Positions 8,950-17,941 of a DNA stretch of 64,000 nt are shown here, one piece after another. Origin of the DNA: an uncultured Ruegeria sp. (lineage in GTDB: Bacteria > Pseudomonadota > Alphaproteobacteria > Rhodobacterales > Rhodobacteraceae). The notes below the pieces were generated by a model. It ran no database searches. It had not been told where the DNA came from and worked only from the letters and a program-made list of their open reading frames with translations. The translations under genes were made by a program, and so were the position numbers. Location: NCBI RefSeq assembly GCF_947504215.1, contig NZ_CANNGO010000001.1, positions 372,001 to 436,000 of the forward strand. Reading direction: 5' to 3'. The stretch's first letter is position 1. Every line of letters begins with the position of its first letter.

Positions 8950-11166
8950 ATGAATGAACCTGTGAAAGAAAGGCGCATTACCTGGACCAAAGACAATGCG
9001 CATCTGCTTGCCGGATACCGGGACGAGCCGCGCGTTGATATGGGCGCCATGATGAGGGCCGTAAGACGCCAAATCCCTTTAGCGTTGGCATGTGCCTTTG
9101 TCGGCATCACAATCGCTGTGCTCATGATCCTTGGATCTGTACCTCGCTATACAGCTGTCGAAACCATTTTGCTGGATGAAGAGCGCGGCGAATTGCTCAA
9201 TGAGGTTTCTCCGCTGCCAAATGCTGTCCGTTCGGACACCGCTGTGCAGAGCGAAATCGAAATCATCAAATCCCGCGCGCTTGCCTTTCAGGTCGTCGAT
9301 CTGTTGCAGCTTGATCAGGACGCCGATTTCCTGTCTCCGCCGCTTGGACTGACAGAGAAAGCCAACCGGTTGATCTCGTCGGTGACCCGTCCTTTGGCGC
9401 GCCTCTTGACGCCGGACCCTCCTGCAAACCCGGAGAACGAAGGGGACAGCGAGGGGAACACCAATACAGAAGACACCCCTATTCCTAATTTCAACTTCGA
9501 GGTGACAGACCGCGACCGCGCCGTTCGGATATTGCGCGACCGCTTGTCTGTCTCACGGTCTGGCCGGAGCCTTGTGATCGAAATCGGGTTCTCAGACTTT
9601 GATCCCGCGCGCGCGGCCTCAATCGCGCGTGGTTACGGCCTAGCTTATGAAGGCTTTCAACTAGTGACGACAAACGAAGTTGCGGCCAAGGCCGAAGCCT
9701 GGCTGCGCGAACGCCTTGAGGTTTTGGAACAGAAGGCGATTGATGCGGCCTCGGCCCTGCAGGCATTCCGCGCTGAAAACGATCTGGTGCAAGTGCGCGG
9801 TGATCTTCTGACGGAACAGCAGCAATCGGAACTGGCCAGTGAACTTGTCAACGCATCCGCCGCTGCAGCCGAGGCGGAAGCGTATCTGGAAAGCCTGGTC
9901 TCCTTGTCGGAACGCGCAGCGAATGATGCCGATTTCATCGCGGTTCCATTTGTCGAAGGCCTTGTTGACGGCGCAAGTGAAACAGTTCGACGGGAGTATC
10001 TGGATGCCAGTCAAAGCTATCGTCAGATTGTCGACCAATTCGGAGAGGAGCACCCTCAGGCGCAACAACTGAACACCCGCATTCAAATTCTGGCCGATAC
10101 CCTGAAGGCAGAGCTGGAACAGGCGACACAAACCGCCCGTGTGGCTCACAATATGGCTTTGGGTCGCGAGCAATCGCTGCGGTCGGATCTTGCTGCGTTG
10201 ACGGGCACATCCGATGTGAACGTGGCCCTTCGCGGCAGGTTACAGCAACTAGAAGCTATCTCGGAAACCTATGCACAGGTCTATCGCGACTATCTTGCCC
10301 GGCTGGAAGTCACGATGCAGCAGCAGAATTTCCCAATTGCATCGATCAAAATCATCTCTCCTGCGGAATTGCCCAAGGATCCATCCAGCCCTCGGAAAAA
10401 GGCGATGTTGTTCACCGGAGCCTTGCTGGGCGGATTGTTGGGCGCATTGGCCGGTGCTGCGCGGGAGTTGACCCCAAAACCTGCTCGGACCGTCTCTGAA
10501 CTGAGGCAAGGGGCCGGAGTGACCTGCCTTGGTATGCTGCCGGACCCCAAGACCTTGGGAGACGCTGCGGCGGCTAACGCACATGCCCGTACAGTTGAGA
10601 GGCTGGCGCAGGTTTGCGAAGCCAACAGTCAGTCAGGCTCTGGCTTGCTGATCGGTATGGCTCCTTTGACGCCTGATCTACAGAAAACACAGGACTTGCC
10701 GTTGGAACTGGCCAATCGACTGTCTCGCGCGGGCACCCACAAAGTTTTGGTTGTTTACGAAGGCGTATCACAGGGCTTGTTGCCTGCGGCCACACCAAAT
10801 GGTGTGGAAACCGCCAGCATGCAAAGCATCATGGACCACATGCGCGAAAATGCGGCAAGCGGTTCTGATGACACCGCACAAGACATTCTCACAAGCGATC
10901 TGCGCGCACAGTTCAGTTATGTGTTGGTGGCGTTGAACCCGCTGAGCCATGCGGAGCAATCTGATCCCCACGCCTGGGCATACGACATGACCGTCCTGCG
11001 CATCCCATGGGGCAAAATCCTGCCAAGCTTTGTCTCGGACGCGCTGCTTGATCATCCCAAGTTCAGCGATGCTTTGGCGACAACAATTCTAGAAGACGCA
11101 AACCTGACAAAGGCACGGCGATACATGAGCCCCGGCAGCTATGAGGAGGTCAAGATCAATGCTTAG
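8950..11166 (+). CDS. exoP: Wzz/ExoP-like polysaccharide co-polymerase with a non-catalytic C-terminal domain
   Basis: A 738-residue inner-membrane protein. A Wzz-type N-terminal region has a membrane helix after MMRAVRRQIP, then a periplasmic alpha-helical section, then the proline-rich second membrane segment (PAELPKDPSSPRKK followed by LLGGLLGALAG). The remainder aligns in position with a bacterial tyrosine autokinase, but the Walker A segment reads GMAPLTPDLQKTQD rather than a GxxxGKS/T loop, and the Walker A' Asp motif is replaced by VLVVYEG. No terminal tyrosine cluster is present. The domain is probably structural. ACGGAG precedes the chosen ATG; an upstream GTG at 8872 is possible. 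It overlaps the next gene by 8 bases. Confidence 0.85.
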   Translation: MNEPVKERRITWTKDNAHLLAGYRDEPRVDMGAMMRAVRRQIPLALACAFVGITIAVLMILGSVPRYTAVETILLDEERGELLNEVSPLPNAVRSDTAVQSEIEIIKSRALAFQVVDLLQLDQDADFLSPPLGLTEKANRLISSVTRPLARLLTPDPPANPENEGDSEGNTNTEDTPIPNFNFEVTDRDRAVRILRDRLSVSRSGRSLVIEIGFSDFDPARAASIARGYGLAYEGFQLVTTNEVAAKAEAWLRERLEVLEQKAIDAASALQAFRAENDLVQVRGDLLTEQQQSELASELVNASAAAAEAEAYLESLVSLSERAANDADFIAVPFVEGLVDGASETVRREYLDASQSYRQIVDQFGEEHPQAQQLNTRIQILADTLKAELEQATQTARVAHNMALGREQSLRSDLAALTGTSDVNVALRGRLQQLEAISETYAQVYRDYLARLEVTMQQQNFPIASIKIISPAELPKDPSSPRKKAMLFTGALLGGLLGALAGAARELTPKPARTVSELRQGAGVTCLGMLPDPKTLGDAAAANAHARTVERLAQVCEANSQSGSGLLIGMAPLTPDLQKTQDLPLELANRLSRAGTHKVLVVYEGVSQGLLPAATPNGVETASMQSIMDHMRENAASGSDDTAQDILTSDLRAQFSYVLVALNPLSHAEQSDPHAWAYDMTVLRIPWGKILPSFVSDALLDHPKFSDALATTILEDANLTKARRYMSPGSYEEVKINA

Positions 11167-12493
11167 AGACGTTCTACCTCAAACTCTGCATCGCATCAGA
11201 AGCAGCTTTTCTGTTTCCCTTGCCGTTGTCGTTCTATTGTCAGGCAACGCAGCCGCCCAATCAACATCTGATACCGGGGCGATAAGCGCTGAAACTCTTG
11301 GACCGCAACAAACGCTGGAAATCCGCATCGGCAAGTGGGATCCGGTCGACGAAGTATTCTTGCCTTGGGACGCAGTGGCCGGAACCTACCTGATTAGTGC
11401 ATCTGGCGCGGTCGCGTTGCCTCTTGTCGGCAGCGTGCAGGCCGCCGGAATGACACCTGATGAACTTGGCGCTGACTTGGCCGGGCGCATTCAGGACCGT
11501 ATGGGTTTGCGCAGCGACTTACAGGTCATCGTAACAATTGCCGAATATGCACCGATTTACATACTCGGCGACGTCAAATCCCCGGGCGCGTATTCGCATG
11601 TACCCGGTATGACGGTGCTTCAGGCTCTCAGCCTTTCGGGCGGTATAGACGATGCGTCGTCAGCATTAGTGAGGGGCGAACGCAACGCGCTGAGCGCCCT
11701 CGGCAGCTACAGGGTGATGGAGCTTGAGCTTATGCGCCGTCTGGCGAGGCTCGCGCGATTGGAAGCTGAGGAAGCCGGAACAGAGTTCGTAGCGCCACAA
11801 GAGCTAACGTCGTCCCCTTTGGGTGCCGAACTGATCGAGCAAGAGCGCAAGATCATGGCGTCCGAACAATCCGCCTTCGCATCCAACCTTGCACAAATCG
11901 AAGAATTGGAAGCCTTGCTTCTGGAGCGGATCACACGGCTTCAACAACAAATCGAAGTGCGGCAAAGACAGCTGAGTTTACTAAGTGAAGAACTGGATAA
12001 CGCCTCCAGCCTTGTGGAGCGCGGTCTGTCTACGGTTACGCGGGAAAGCAATCTGCAGCGCGCGGTGACGGATCAGCAAGTGCGGTTGCTCGAAGTTGAA
12101 ACGGCCCAACTGAGCGCTGAGCAAAGGCTCAGCGAAACGCGCCGCGACCGGTTGGACTTGACCAACCAGCGTGACCGAGAAAGGGTCCAGGGTATTCAAG
12201 AGCAGCGTGCGGCCACCTCCGAACTTCGCGTGAAAATGGAGACCGAAGCGGCGCTTTTTGCCGAAGCCGAGCGCACGGGTAACGGTCTGGTCGAGCTTTC
12301 GATGCTCGCATCGTTGACCATGCAGGTCACCCGAACCAGCACCGAGGGGCCCACTACGTTTTTGGTCGAGCGCAACGATCAGATTCAGGGCGGAGATGTC
12401 TTAGAGGTTATCCTGTCCTCTCCGACTGCCAATGATGCGATCCCGGTGCGTCGACTGACAACTGAAGAATCTGAAAATCCACAGTCGAACTAG
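11159..12493 (+). CDS. exoF: Outer-membrane polysaccharide export protein (ExoF-like, OPX family)
   Basis: A 444-residue secreted protein. The signal peptide ends near GNAAAQ. A polysaccharide export (PES) domain spans about residues 45-130, with SLBB-type sequence following (YILGDVKSPGAYSHVPGMTVLQALSLSGG). A long coiled-coil region rich in Glu, Arg and Leu spans about 215-380, as in ExoF. It would carry finished polymer across the periplasm and outer membrane. An ideal AGGAGG lies 9 bases before the ATG at 11159, inside the end of the exoP-like gene, so translation is coupled. Confidence 0.88.
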   Translation: MLRDVLPQTLHRIRSSFSVSLAVVVLLSGNAAAQSTSDTGAISAETLGPQQTLEIRIGKWDPVDEVFLPWDAVAGTYLISASGAVALPLVGSVQAAGMTPDELGADLAGRIQDRMGLRSDLQVIVTIAEYAPIYILGDVKSPGAYSHVPGMTVLQALSLSGGIDDASSALVRGERNALSALGSYRVMELELMRRLARLARLEAEEAGTEFVAPQELTSSPLGAELIEQERKIMASEQSAFASNLAQIEELEALLLERITRLQQQIEVRQRQLSLLSEELDNASSLVERGLSTVTRESNLQRAVTDQQVRLLEVETAQLSAEQRLSETRRDRLDLTNQRDRERVQGIQEQRAATSELRVKMETEAALFAEAERTGNGLVELSMLASLTMQVTRTSTEGPTTFLVERNDQIQGGDVLEVILSSPTANDAIPVRRLTTEESENPQSN

Positions 12494-12555
12494 ACCGCTG
12501 TGCCCGCCTCAGCCGAACCAAAGCTTTACCCGCCTCCGTCTTGAGGGGGCGGTCT
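12492..12555. terminator. Bidirectional terminator between convergent genes
   Basis: AGACCGC (12492-12498) pairs with GCGGTCT (12549-12555). Inside it, CCGCCTC pairs with GAGG...GGCGG near 12530-12552. The nested hairpin sits exactly between the end of the exoF-like gene and the stop codon of the convergent glycosyltransferase gene. Confidence 0.6.
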
Positions 12556-13613
12556 TACGAAACGGGGCGGTCCAATACTTCAACCAGCCTGTCAATTTGA
12601 CGTTCGGGGTTCATCTCGGGACGTTTGGAGTATTCAAGGGCAAGTTTGGACAGTTTGGAATAGATCTGTTCGTCACACCACAGGCCGCGCACTGCCGCTA
12701 CCCAATCTCCAACTGGTGCGTCCGGTTCCAACAAAATACCACCAGGACCAACGGCTTCAGGCAACCCACCAATTTTCGATGCCACAACCGGGATGCCACT
12801 AACCTGCGCCTCGGCCGCTATGCGACCAAACGCTTCTTCCCATTGGCTGGGTGCAAGAACGATACGGGCATTTTTGTAAACAGACCGCATATCATCGGTC
12901 GAGGCGCGCAAGGTGACATTCGAAAGCCTCGACAGGTTGTTCTGAAGATCGGCTTCCTGCTCGGGGCTCAGGCCCCAACCGCGCACAAAGACAAAGGGGA
13001 TTTCAGGGCAAGCCTCGGCCACTTTCAGCGCGATATCGACACCCTTGTTCGGATGTGGGTTTATAAAGGTCACGTTCTCACCGGTCGAGCTAACTCGGTA
13101 CTTCTCGGCTTCGATCATTGGATGAATGACATCGGCGGATATACCTTGTGTCTCTGCAAACCGTTGCGCCGTAAAATGCGAATTGGCAATGAAGCCCGTG
13201 TTGGGCACTTGCTCCAGCGACCCTCCCAGATCCTCGGTTTCGACGTTGCGCAGATAGATGAAGGTACGCGTTGCATTTCGGTCAATTGACTGTGCCAATG
13301 GCACCGGGAGCCTCGATTGAAAAATCGCAACATCAGCTTTGAAATCGGTCACAACACGGTGCACGACATCCTGTGCAAACCAGGCCCGAAACACGAGATA
13401 CCCAAGACTTTCATCGCTGACATAGCCGCGCCTTGCTAATTTCAACAACAGCCTGCTGCGCAGACCTAACCACCCCTCTCCTGTCAGACCACTCAACACG
13501 CCAACAGTGTGACCGCGCGCGCTTAGGCGCTGTACCAACTCATGTGTACTGGCCTGAGCGCCGCCATACATTTGAGGTAAGTAGGGATGAGCACTTCCAA
13601 ACAGTATGCGCAT
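12555..13613 (-). CDS. Glycosyltransferase family 4 protein
   Basis: A 352-residue GT-B glycosyltransferase. The N-terminus MRILFGSAHPYLPQMYGGAQ contains the acceptor-side Gly-rich loop, and the C-terminal donor site carries the E-x7-E motif within SQWEEAFGRIAAEAQ, with GIPVVASKIGGLPEAVG following. AGGTGA lies 8 bases before the chosen ATG, so the 40-residue upstream extension was not used. It is close in sequence to the protein at 23896 (shared PSQWEEA, GGLxxAxGPGGI and DAPxxxWVxAxRxLW), so the two are paralogues in the same locus. It probably adds one sugar to the lipid-linked repeat unit. Confidence 0.87.
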   Translation of the reverse strand: MRILFGSAHPYLPQMYGGAQASTHELVQRLSARGHTVGVLSGLTGEGWLGLRSRLLLKLARRGYVSDESLGYLVFRAWFAQDVVHRVVTDFKADVAIFQSRLPVPLAQSIDRNATRTFIYLRNVETEDLGGSLEQVPNTGFIANSHFTAQRFAETQGISADVIHPMIEAEKYRVSSTGENVTFINPHPNKGVDIALKVAEACPEIPFVFVRGWGLSPEQEADLQNNLSRLSNVTLRASTDDMRSVYKNARIVLAPSQWEEAFGRIAAEAQVSGIPVVASKIGGLPEAVGPGGILLEPDAPVGDWVAAVRGLWCDEQIYSKLSKLALEYSKRPEMNPERQIDRLVEVLDRPVS

Positions 13614-14220
13614 GTCGGGATCACCTCGAATTCGACAATTTGGAATTGAAACCGGCCGAGTTTTCGTGTCGCGCGTACTTACAGTACGTTGCGACCGCCC
13701 AGGCAACCTGCGCCCTGCGTATGCTAGAGCCAAACAGGGCCGTGTCTAAATCACCAACCGCTGGGGTCAACGGGCTAGGTTGGTTTTCAAATGATCCTAT
13801 CGCCATTGGTCGGCAGCACCGTTTCGTGTTTAACGTGAATCTTCAGTCAGCGAGTCAGTCTTTGAATTGCGTACCGGAGATTGTTGGGGAGGTGTTTATC
13901 TATTGCCTTCGATTCGGGCATGTGTGGCATCATCCGTCAAAAGTTAAGCGATGAAAATGTGTGGTTGTGCGGAAATCCGGCGAAAGTCCAAGCAACCATA
14001 GGCGGTGCTTTGCTTGAATCGCCACCGGCGTTTGCAATCGCAGCATTTGTCATATCCATCTAACCACAGTGTGTCAGAATACAGTAACGAGTGGCGTAAA
14101 TTGTACACGGATCACTTTCGCCGGCACCGGTTGGTGTTTTACGGCGATTGTCTTTGCAACTTTAGGTGGCAGCGGTGCTTATACAAGGTGCCGGTTCTTA
14201 AGACATAGGGATGAAGTGGG
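13614..14220. other. Divergent intergenic region upstream of the priming transferase
   Basis: About 600 bases between a leftward glycosyltransferase gene and the rightward exoY-like gene. Small open frames exist on both strands but none has recognisable composition or a strong ribosome site. Its length suggests divergent promoters and regulator sites for exoY. A TTATAC near 14177 could be a -10, but no matched -35 is clear. Confidence 0.45.
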
Positions 14221-14937
14221 ATGAAACCGATCGAGACAGAAATGGCATCCGCCGAAGGCATTATGTCGCCCGTGTCGCGACCGCGTCATGTTGTATGGAC
14301 CCATCAGGCCCCGCAGGAAGAGCCCGCGGGTGGATGGACAAAACGAACGCTCGACATCGCGATCGCCGTTACCATGCTTGTAATACTGTCACCGCTCATG
14401 GCGGGGCTAGCACTTTTGGTTTGTATAACGTCCCCGGGGCCAGTTCTGTATCGGCACCGCCGGGTTGGGTACCGAAGCCAGCCCTTTTCCTGTCTCAAGT
14501 TCAGAACTATGGCGGTGGATGGTGATGACCTTCTGCAAAGGCATCTTCAAAGCGATCCAATTGCCCGCACTGAGTGGGACAAAAACCAGAAACTGCGCGA
14601 TGACCCACGCGTCACGCCAGTAGGGCACGTCCTGCGAAAACTCAGCCTTGATGAATTGCCGCAGCTTTACAACGTCCTGCGCGGGGACATGAGCCTTGTT
14701 GGCCCCCGCCCCGTTCTGAGTGAGGAGTTGCGCCGCTACGGGCCATCCAGCCGCTACTACCTGCGCGCACGCCCAGGCATTACTGGTCTGTGGCAAGTAA
14801 ATGGTCGGAACACCACATCCTACAAGCGCCGGGTGGCCTATGATCGCGCCTATGTGACCAAGGTCAGCACTGTTACAGACATCGCTATTCTTGCCCAGAC
14901 TTTACCAGCCGCGATGCGTTCTGACGAGACATCGTAA
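14221..14937 (+). CDS. exoY: Undecaprenyl-phosphate sugar phosphotransferase (ExoY-like priming enzyme)
   Basis: A 238-residue bacterial sugar transferase. One N-terminal membrane segment (about 45-68) is followed by the conserved cytosolic domain: FSCLKFRTM, LRKLSLDELPQLYNVLRGDMSLVGPRP, and ARPGITGLWQVNGR. These are signature motifs of polyprenyl-phosphate hexose-1-phosphate transferases. The enzyme loads the first sugar phosphate onto undecaprenyl phosphate, which starts repeat-unit assembly. Its length is normal for ExoY and shorter than WcaJ-type enzymes with five membrane helices. A small ExoX-like gene occurs about 2.5 kb downstream. Confidence 0.92.
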   Translation: MKPIETEMASAEGIMSPVSRPRHVVWTHQAPQEEPAGGWTKRTLDIAIAVTMLVILSPLMAGLALLVCITSPGPVLYRHRRVGYRSQPFSCLKFRTMAVDGDDLLQRHLQSDPIARTEWDKNQKLRDDPRVTPVGHVLRKLSLDELPQLYNVLRGDMSLVGPRPVLSEELRRYGPSSRYYLRARPGITGLWQVNGRNTTSYKRRVAYDRAYVTKVSTVTDIAILAQTLPAAMRSDETS

Positions 14938-15001
14938 CAACGTGCAAAAGCCTTGCCACAGTCGGTAAACGTGCCCAACTCAATCACAGACGGGCTTGTA
15001 G

Positions 15002-16312
15002 GTGAGCGATAGGATCATGGCAAACATCGCAACGTCGGTACCGCACTCAGCGCAAACCAGGCCCGGCTCCCTGGTATCTGTCGTGATGTCAAACTTCAAT
15101 GGGTCCGCCCACCTTGAAGCAGCGATAATCTCGGTTCTGAATCAATCTCATTCAGAGCTGGAACTGATTGTGGTTGATGACGCATCAGAAGACAGCAGTT
15201 TGGAGATCATCCAGCGACTTGCCGCATCAGACCCCCGCCTCAGATCAATCGCCTTAGACACAAATCGAGGCCCCGCCGGGGCGAGAAACGCCGGGCTGGA
15301 AGCCGCCAAGGGGCAATGGATAGCAATTGTCGATGCCGACGATCTGATCCACCCGCAGCGGATCGAGCGCATGCTGGCTGCAGCCCAAGGCATGGGGGCG
15401 GATGCAGTAGCAGATGATTTGCTATGTTTCGGATCCCCACGTACGGCGGGTAAGACCTTGCTGGAGGCCAGCCACATCGAACAGCCGCAACCTATAGCGG
15501 TGGCTGACTTAGTCAGCAGTGACTCGGCTATCGCTGGCTTTACTTCATTTGGATATTTGAAGCCATTGATCCGTAAGGGAAAAATGCGTTTCCTCAGATA
15601 CGACGAAGATCTTCGTTTGGGCGAAGATTTCGACCTGTATTTCCGACTGTTAATCGCGGGTGCAAATTTCGTTTTACTGCCGGACCCGACCTACCTTTAC
15701 CGGCGCCATTCGGGCTCCGTGTCCCACCGCCTTGCGGTGTCATCCTTGCAACGCCTTTTACACGCGCACACAAAAATAGCCAAACTGGCCGCCAATATGG
15801 CTCCTAAAGACGCTGAGCTTATTGTCTTGCTCAACCAGCGCAGGGCGCGGCTTGAAAGAGCAATGATGTATCAGAGCCTTGTGAGCGATACTAAGTCTGC
15901 AAAGGTGTGGCATGTTATTCGACGGCTTGGGCGTCGCCCGGCGCTGTTGTTTGATCTGACAAACAGCCTTATCGACCGTTGGCGCCCTGCTGGATTTGTC
16001 AGGCACAACCGATCGACCGGAAGCCCCAAAACCATTGTGCTGGCCTCTCCGGATCAGATTGATCTGATCGACGCACCTCCAACTGTAGTACGCGTCCCGG
16101 TCAATCCATCAGGCTGGGTGGCACGCCGCATCATGGCTAGCAAACTCGCGAAACTGGCCAGTACTGGACCCGTCGATGTTATTGCTGACGGCCCCGCGGG
16201 GCTGGATGGTTTGGGTTACCTACCAAACTGGCGCTCCACGCGCCTTGCGCTTAGCAAGAAAGATGTAGGCACGGCCAAGGTTCCTAGGCATGTGGTTTTG
16301 GACGTCACCTAG
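15002..16312 (+). CDS. Glycosyltransferase family 2 protein
   Basis: A 436-residue protein with an N-terminal GT-A domain. Visible motifs are VVDDASEDSS for nucleotide binding, IVDADDLIHPQR (DxD-like metal site) and LRLGEDFDLYFRLL with the catalytic-region ED. The extra C-terminal 120 residues are not assigned. It resembles its convergent neighbour at 16330, sharing the LRYDxxLRLGEDxDLYxRxLxAGA stretch, so the pair probably arose by duplication. The start could be this GTG or an ATG at 15017; neither has a strong Shine-Dalgarno. It is comparable with ExoO/ExoU/ExoW enzymes, but the sugar cannot be assigned. Confidence 0.85.
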   Translation: MSDRIMANIATSVPHSAQTRPGSLVSVVMSNFNGSAHLEAAIISVLNQSHSELELIVVDDASEDSSLEIIQRLAASDPRLRSIALDTNRGPAGARNAGLEAAKGQWIAIVDADDLIHPQRIERMLAAAQGMGADAVADDLLCFGSPRTAGKTLLEASHIEQPQPIAVADLVSSDSAIAGFTSFGYLKPLIRKGKMRFLRYDEDLRLGEDFDLYFRLLIAGANFVLLPDPTYLYRRHSGSVSHRLAVSSLQRLLHAHTKIAKLAANMAPKDAELIVLLNQRRARLERAMMYQSLVSDTKSAKVWHVIRRLGRRPALLFDLTNSLIDRWRPAGFVRHNRSTGSPKTIVLASPDQIDLIDAPPTVVRVPVNPSGWVARRIMASKLAKLASTGPVDVIADGPAGLDGLGYLPNWRSTRLALSKKDVGTAKVPRHVVLDVT

Positions 16313-16329
16313 ACTTATCTGCATCTCGA

Positions 16330-17313
16330 CTATTCGACCGATAGCAGCAGCCGTGATCCCTTCTCAGGTGCTGCTTCCTCCGCCGTTTTACTAAGCTTCA
16401 GCTTATCGCGCAGGATCTGCAGTGCTACAGGCCAAGCGCGATCGCGCGCGCTGATCAGATAGCGTACCGCGGCCCACACCCCCTTCTCACGCCGCAGATC
16501 AAGAGATATCCGGTGATCCCGTTTCCGCCGAGTGTCCCGCAGATGTTGCTGCATGGCGCGAGTCAGATCTAAAGACTGCGGCCTGCTGTCCAGATGCGCA
16601 TGAAGCGCGATATGCAGCTGCGCTAATTCGGACGCGCCATGACGTGCGCTGAGAGAATTCGAACGCACAACCGCCGCGTATCCCGGTCGGCGTGTCAATT
16701 GCATCCGCGCTCCTGCCAGCAGCATCCGCACGTAAAGATCGTAATCTTCGCCAAGCCGCAAAGAAGGATCATACCGCAATTTGTTCTGTTCTAAAAAATC
16801 TCGGGAAAGAACGGGTTTCAGAAACCCTAACTCACCGCGTGACATCCCGTGATTGCGAAGGTTGCCCCGTACAAACTCTGCTGCGCCAAGCGGTGCAAAT
16901 TTTGGGTCGATAACTGACCAATCCTGTTCTGTCGCCTCCGACAAGTTTTCCGGTGTCACGAATGCGATATTGTCCGCGACCATTTCGCAGTTCTTGACAG
17001 ACAACAGGTGCGCAAGCCGCCGGGGCAGAAATACATCATCAGAATCCAGCACAGCCACATAGTCTGAGGTTGCAACATCTAGCGCTCTATTACGCGCTGC
17101 GGCGGGCCCGTGGTTGGTCTCTTGTTGGATAAGGTGAACACGCGGGTCGCGCTTGGCTTCGTCTGCAACGACGCCACATGTGGCGTCCCGCGACGCATCG
17201 TCGACAACAATAACCTCAGCCGTTTCCGGCTGGGCCAAAGCCGAACGGATCGCACGGGATACCGTATCCTGAGCATTAAATGCGGCGATAATGACGGTGA
17301 CGCTGGCAGACAT
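16330..17313 (-). CDS. Glycosyltransferase family 2 protein
   Basis: A 327-residue GT-A glycosyltransferase. It starts with the typical beta-strand VTVIIAAFNAQDTVSRAI, followed by VIVVDDASRDAT, then VLDSDDVFLPRR (metal-binding DxD-like) and SLRLGEDYDLYVRMLL. It faces its paralogue at 15002 with only 17 bases between stop codons. It probably transfers one sugar during repeat-unit assembly. Confidence 0.86.
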   Translation of the reverse strand: MSASVTVIIAAFNAQDTVSRAIRSALAQPETAEVIVVDDASRDATCGVVADEAKRDPRVHLIQQETNHGPAAARNRALDVATSDYVAVLDSDDVFLPRRLAHLLSVKNCEMVADNIAFVTPENLSEATEQDWSVIDPKFAPLGAAEFVRGNLRNHGMSRGELGFLKPVLSRDFLEQNKLRYDPSLRLGEDYDLYVRMLLAGARMQLTRRPGYAAVVRSNSLSARHGASELAQLHIALHAHLDSRPQSLDLTRAMQQHLRDTRRKRDHRISLDLRREKGVWAAVRYLISARDRAWPVALQILRDKLKLSKTAEEAAPEKGSRLLLSVE

Positions 17314-17488
17314 CAGACCTGGCTAAGCTTACGTGACTTCGATGGGCTGTCCCCAAACGGCGTAAAGCACAAGGTGCCTTCATCCAAGTGAAACCAAACC
17401 GGTGACATCACTTCAGCGTGCCATCGCCTGCGATGCTACGGAATTGAGCCGTTTTTCATCAGTGTGCCCTAAGAAACCGTGGCCAGAA

Positions 17489-17737
17489 TTATGCATCCGA
17501 CTTTGGGGACACTTGCGCGGGCGGCACGGTTGGTGCGCGATCATCTGCCGCTTGGGTTTTGCGCTTTCTGTCAACCGCCAACAGCGCAACAACAAGGACG
17601 TAGACCAGTTGCAGCAACACAGTGACCGCGATGACAAACAGAACCAGCTGAGCCGAGCTGAATCCAGCCGCATATCCAATCACTGCTGACACAAGAACAG
17701 ACAGAAAAAGTCCTGCAACAAAAATCGGTAACTGCAT
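17489..17737 (-). CDS. exoX: Small membrane protein resembling the exopolysaccharide repressor ExoX
   Basis: An 82-residue protein with two membrane helices (about 5-24 and 30-53), a short basic KRK segment and a Pro/Asp-rich tail. Size, the two-helix layout, and the LLQLVYVLVVALL second helix recall ExoX of Sinorhizobium (second helix with LLQxGYFLAVL, from memory). ExoX binds or antagonises the priming transferase ExoY and lowers polymer synthesis. Its presence between exo glycosyltransferase genes supports this. It could instead be an unrelated small membrane protein. Confidence 0.5.
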   Translation of the reverse strand: MQLPIFVAGLFLSVLVSAVIGYAAGFSSAQLVLFVIAVTVLLQLVYVLVVALLAVDRKRKTQAADDRAPTVPPAQVSPKSDA

Positions 17738-17941
17738 CGTTTCCCCTATTGGCGGAGGCTCAATTTAACGCCCCATTCCCCCACCATTTGATGCAGAGTA
17801 CAGCAAAAACACCCCGGACGACCACTCAATTCTAGGCCCTGTTGTGGCAAAAATGTAAACAATCAAGCGGGGGTTGCGAAACAGTTGCGCTAACGCTGCC
17901 GTCATAGCGTGGACAACCAGTCCCGTTCAGGTCGAAGCCAC

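Noticed and set aside
13433-13954. Rightward 173-codon open frame
   Set aside because: It runs opposite to the N-terminal part of the glycosyltransferase gene at 12555 and has no domain-like sequence or ribosome site. It is treated as a shadow.
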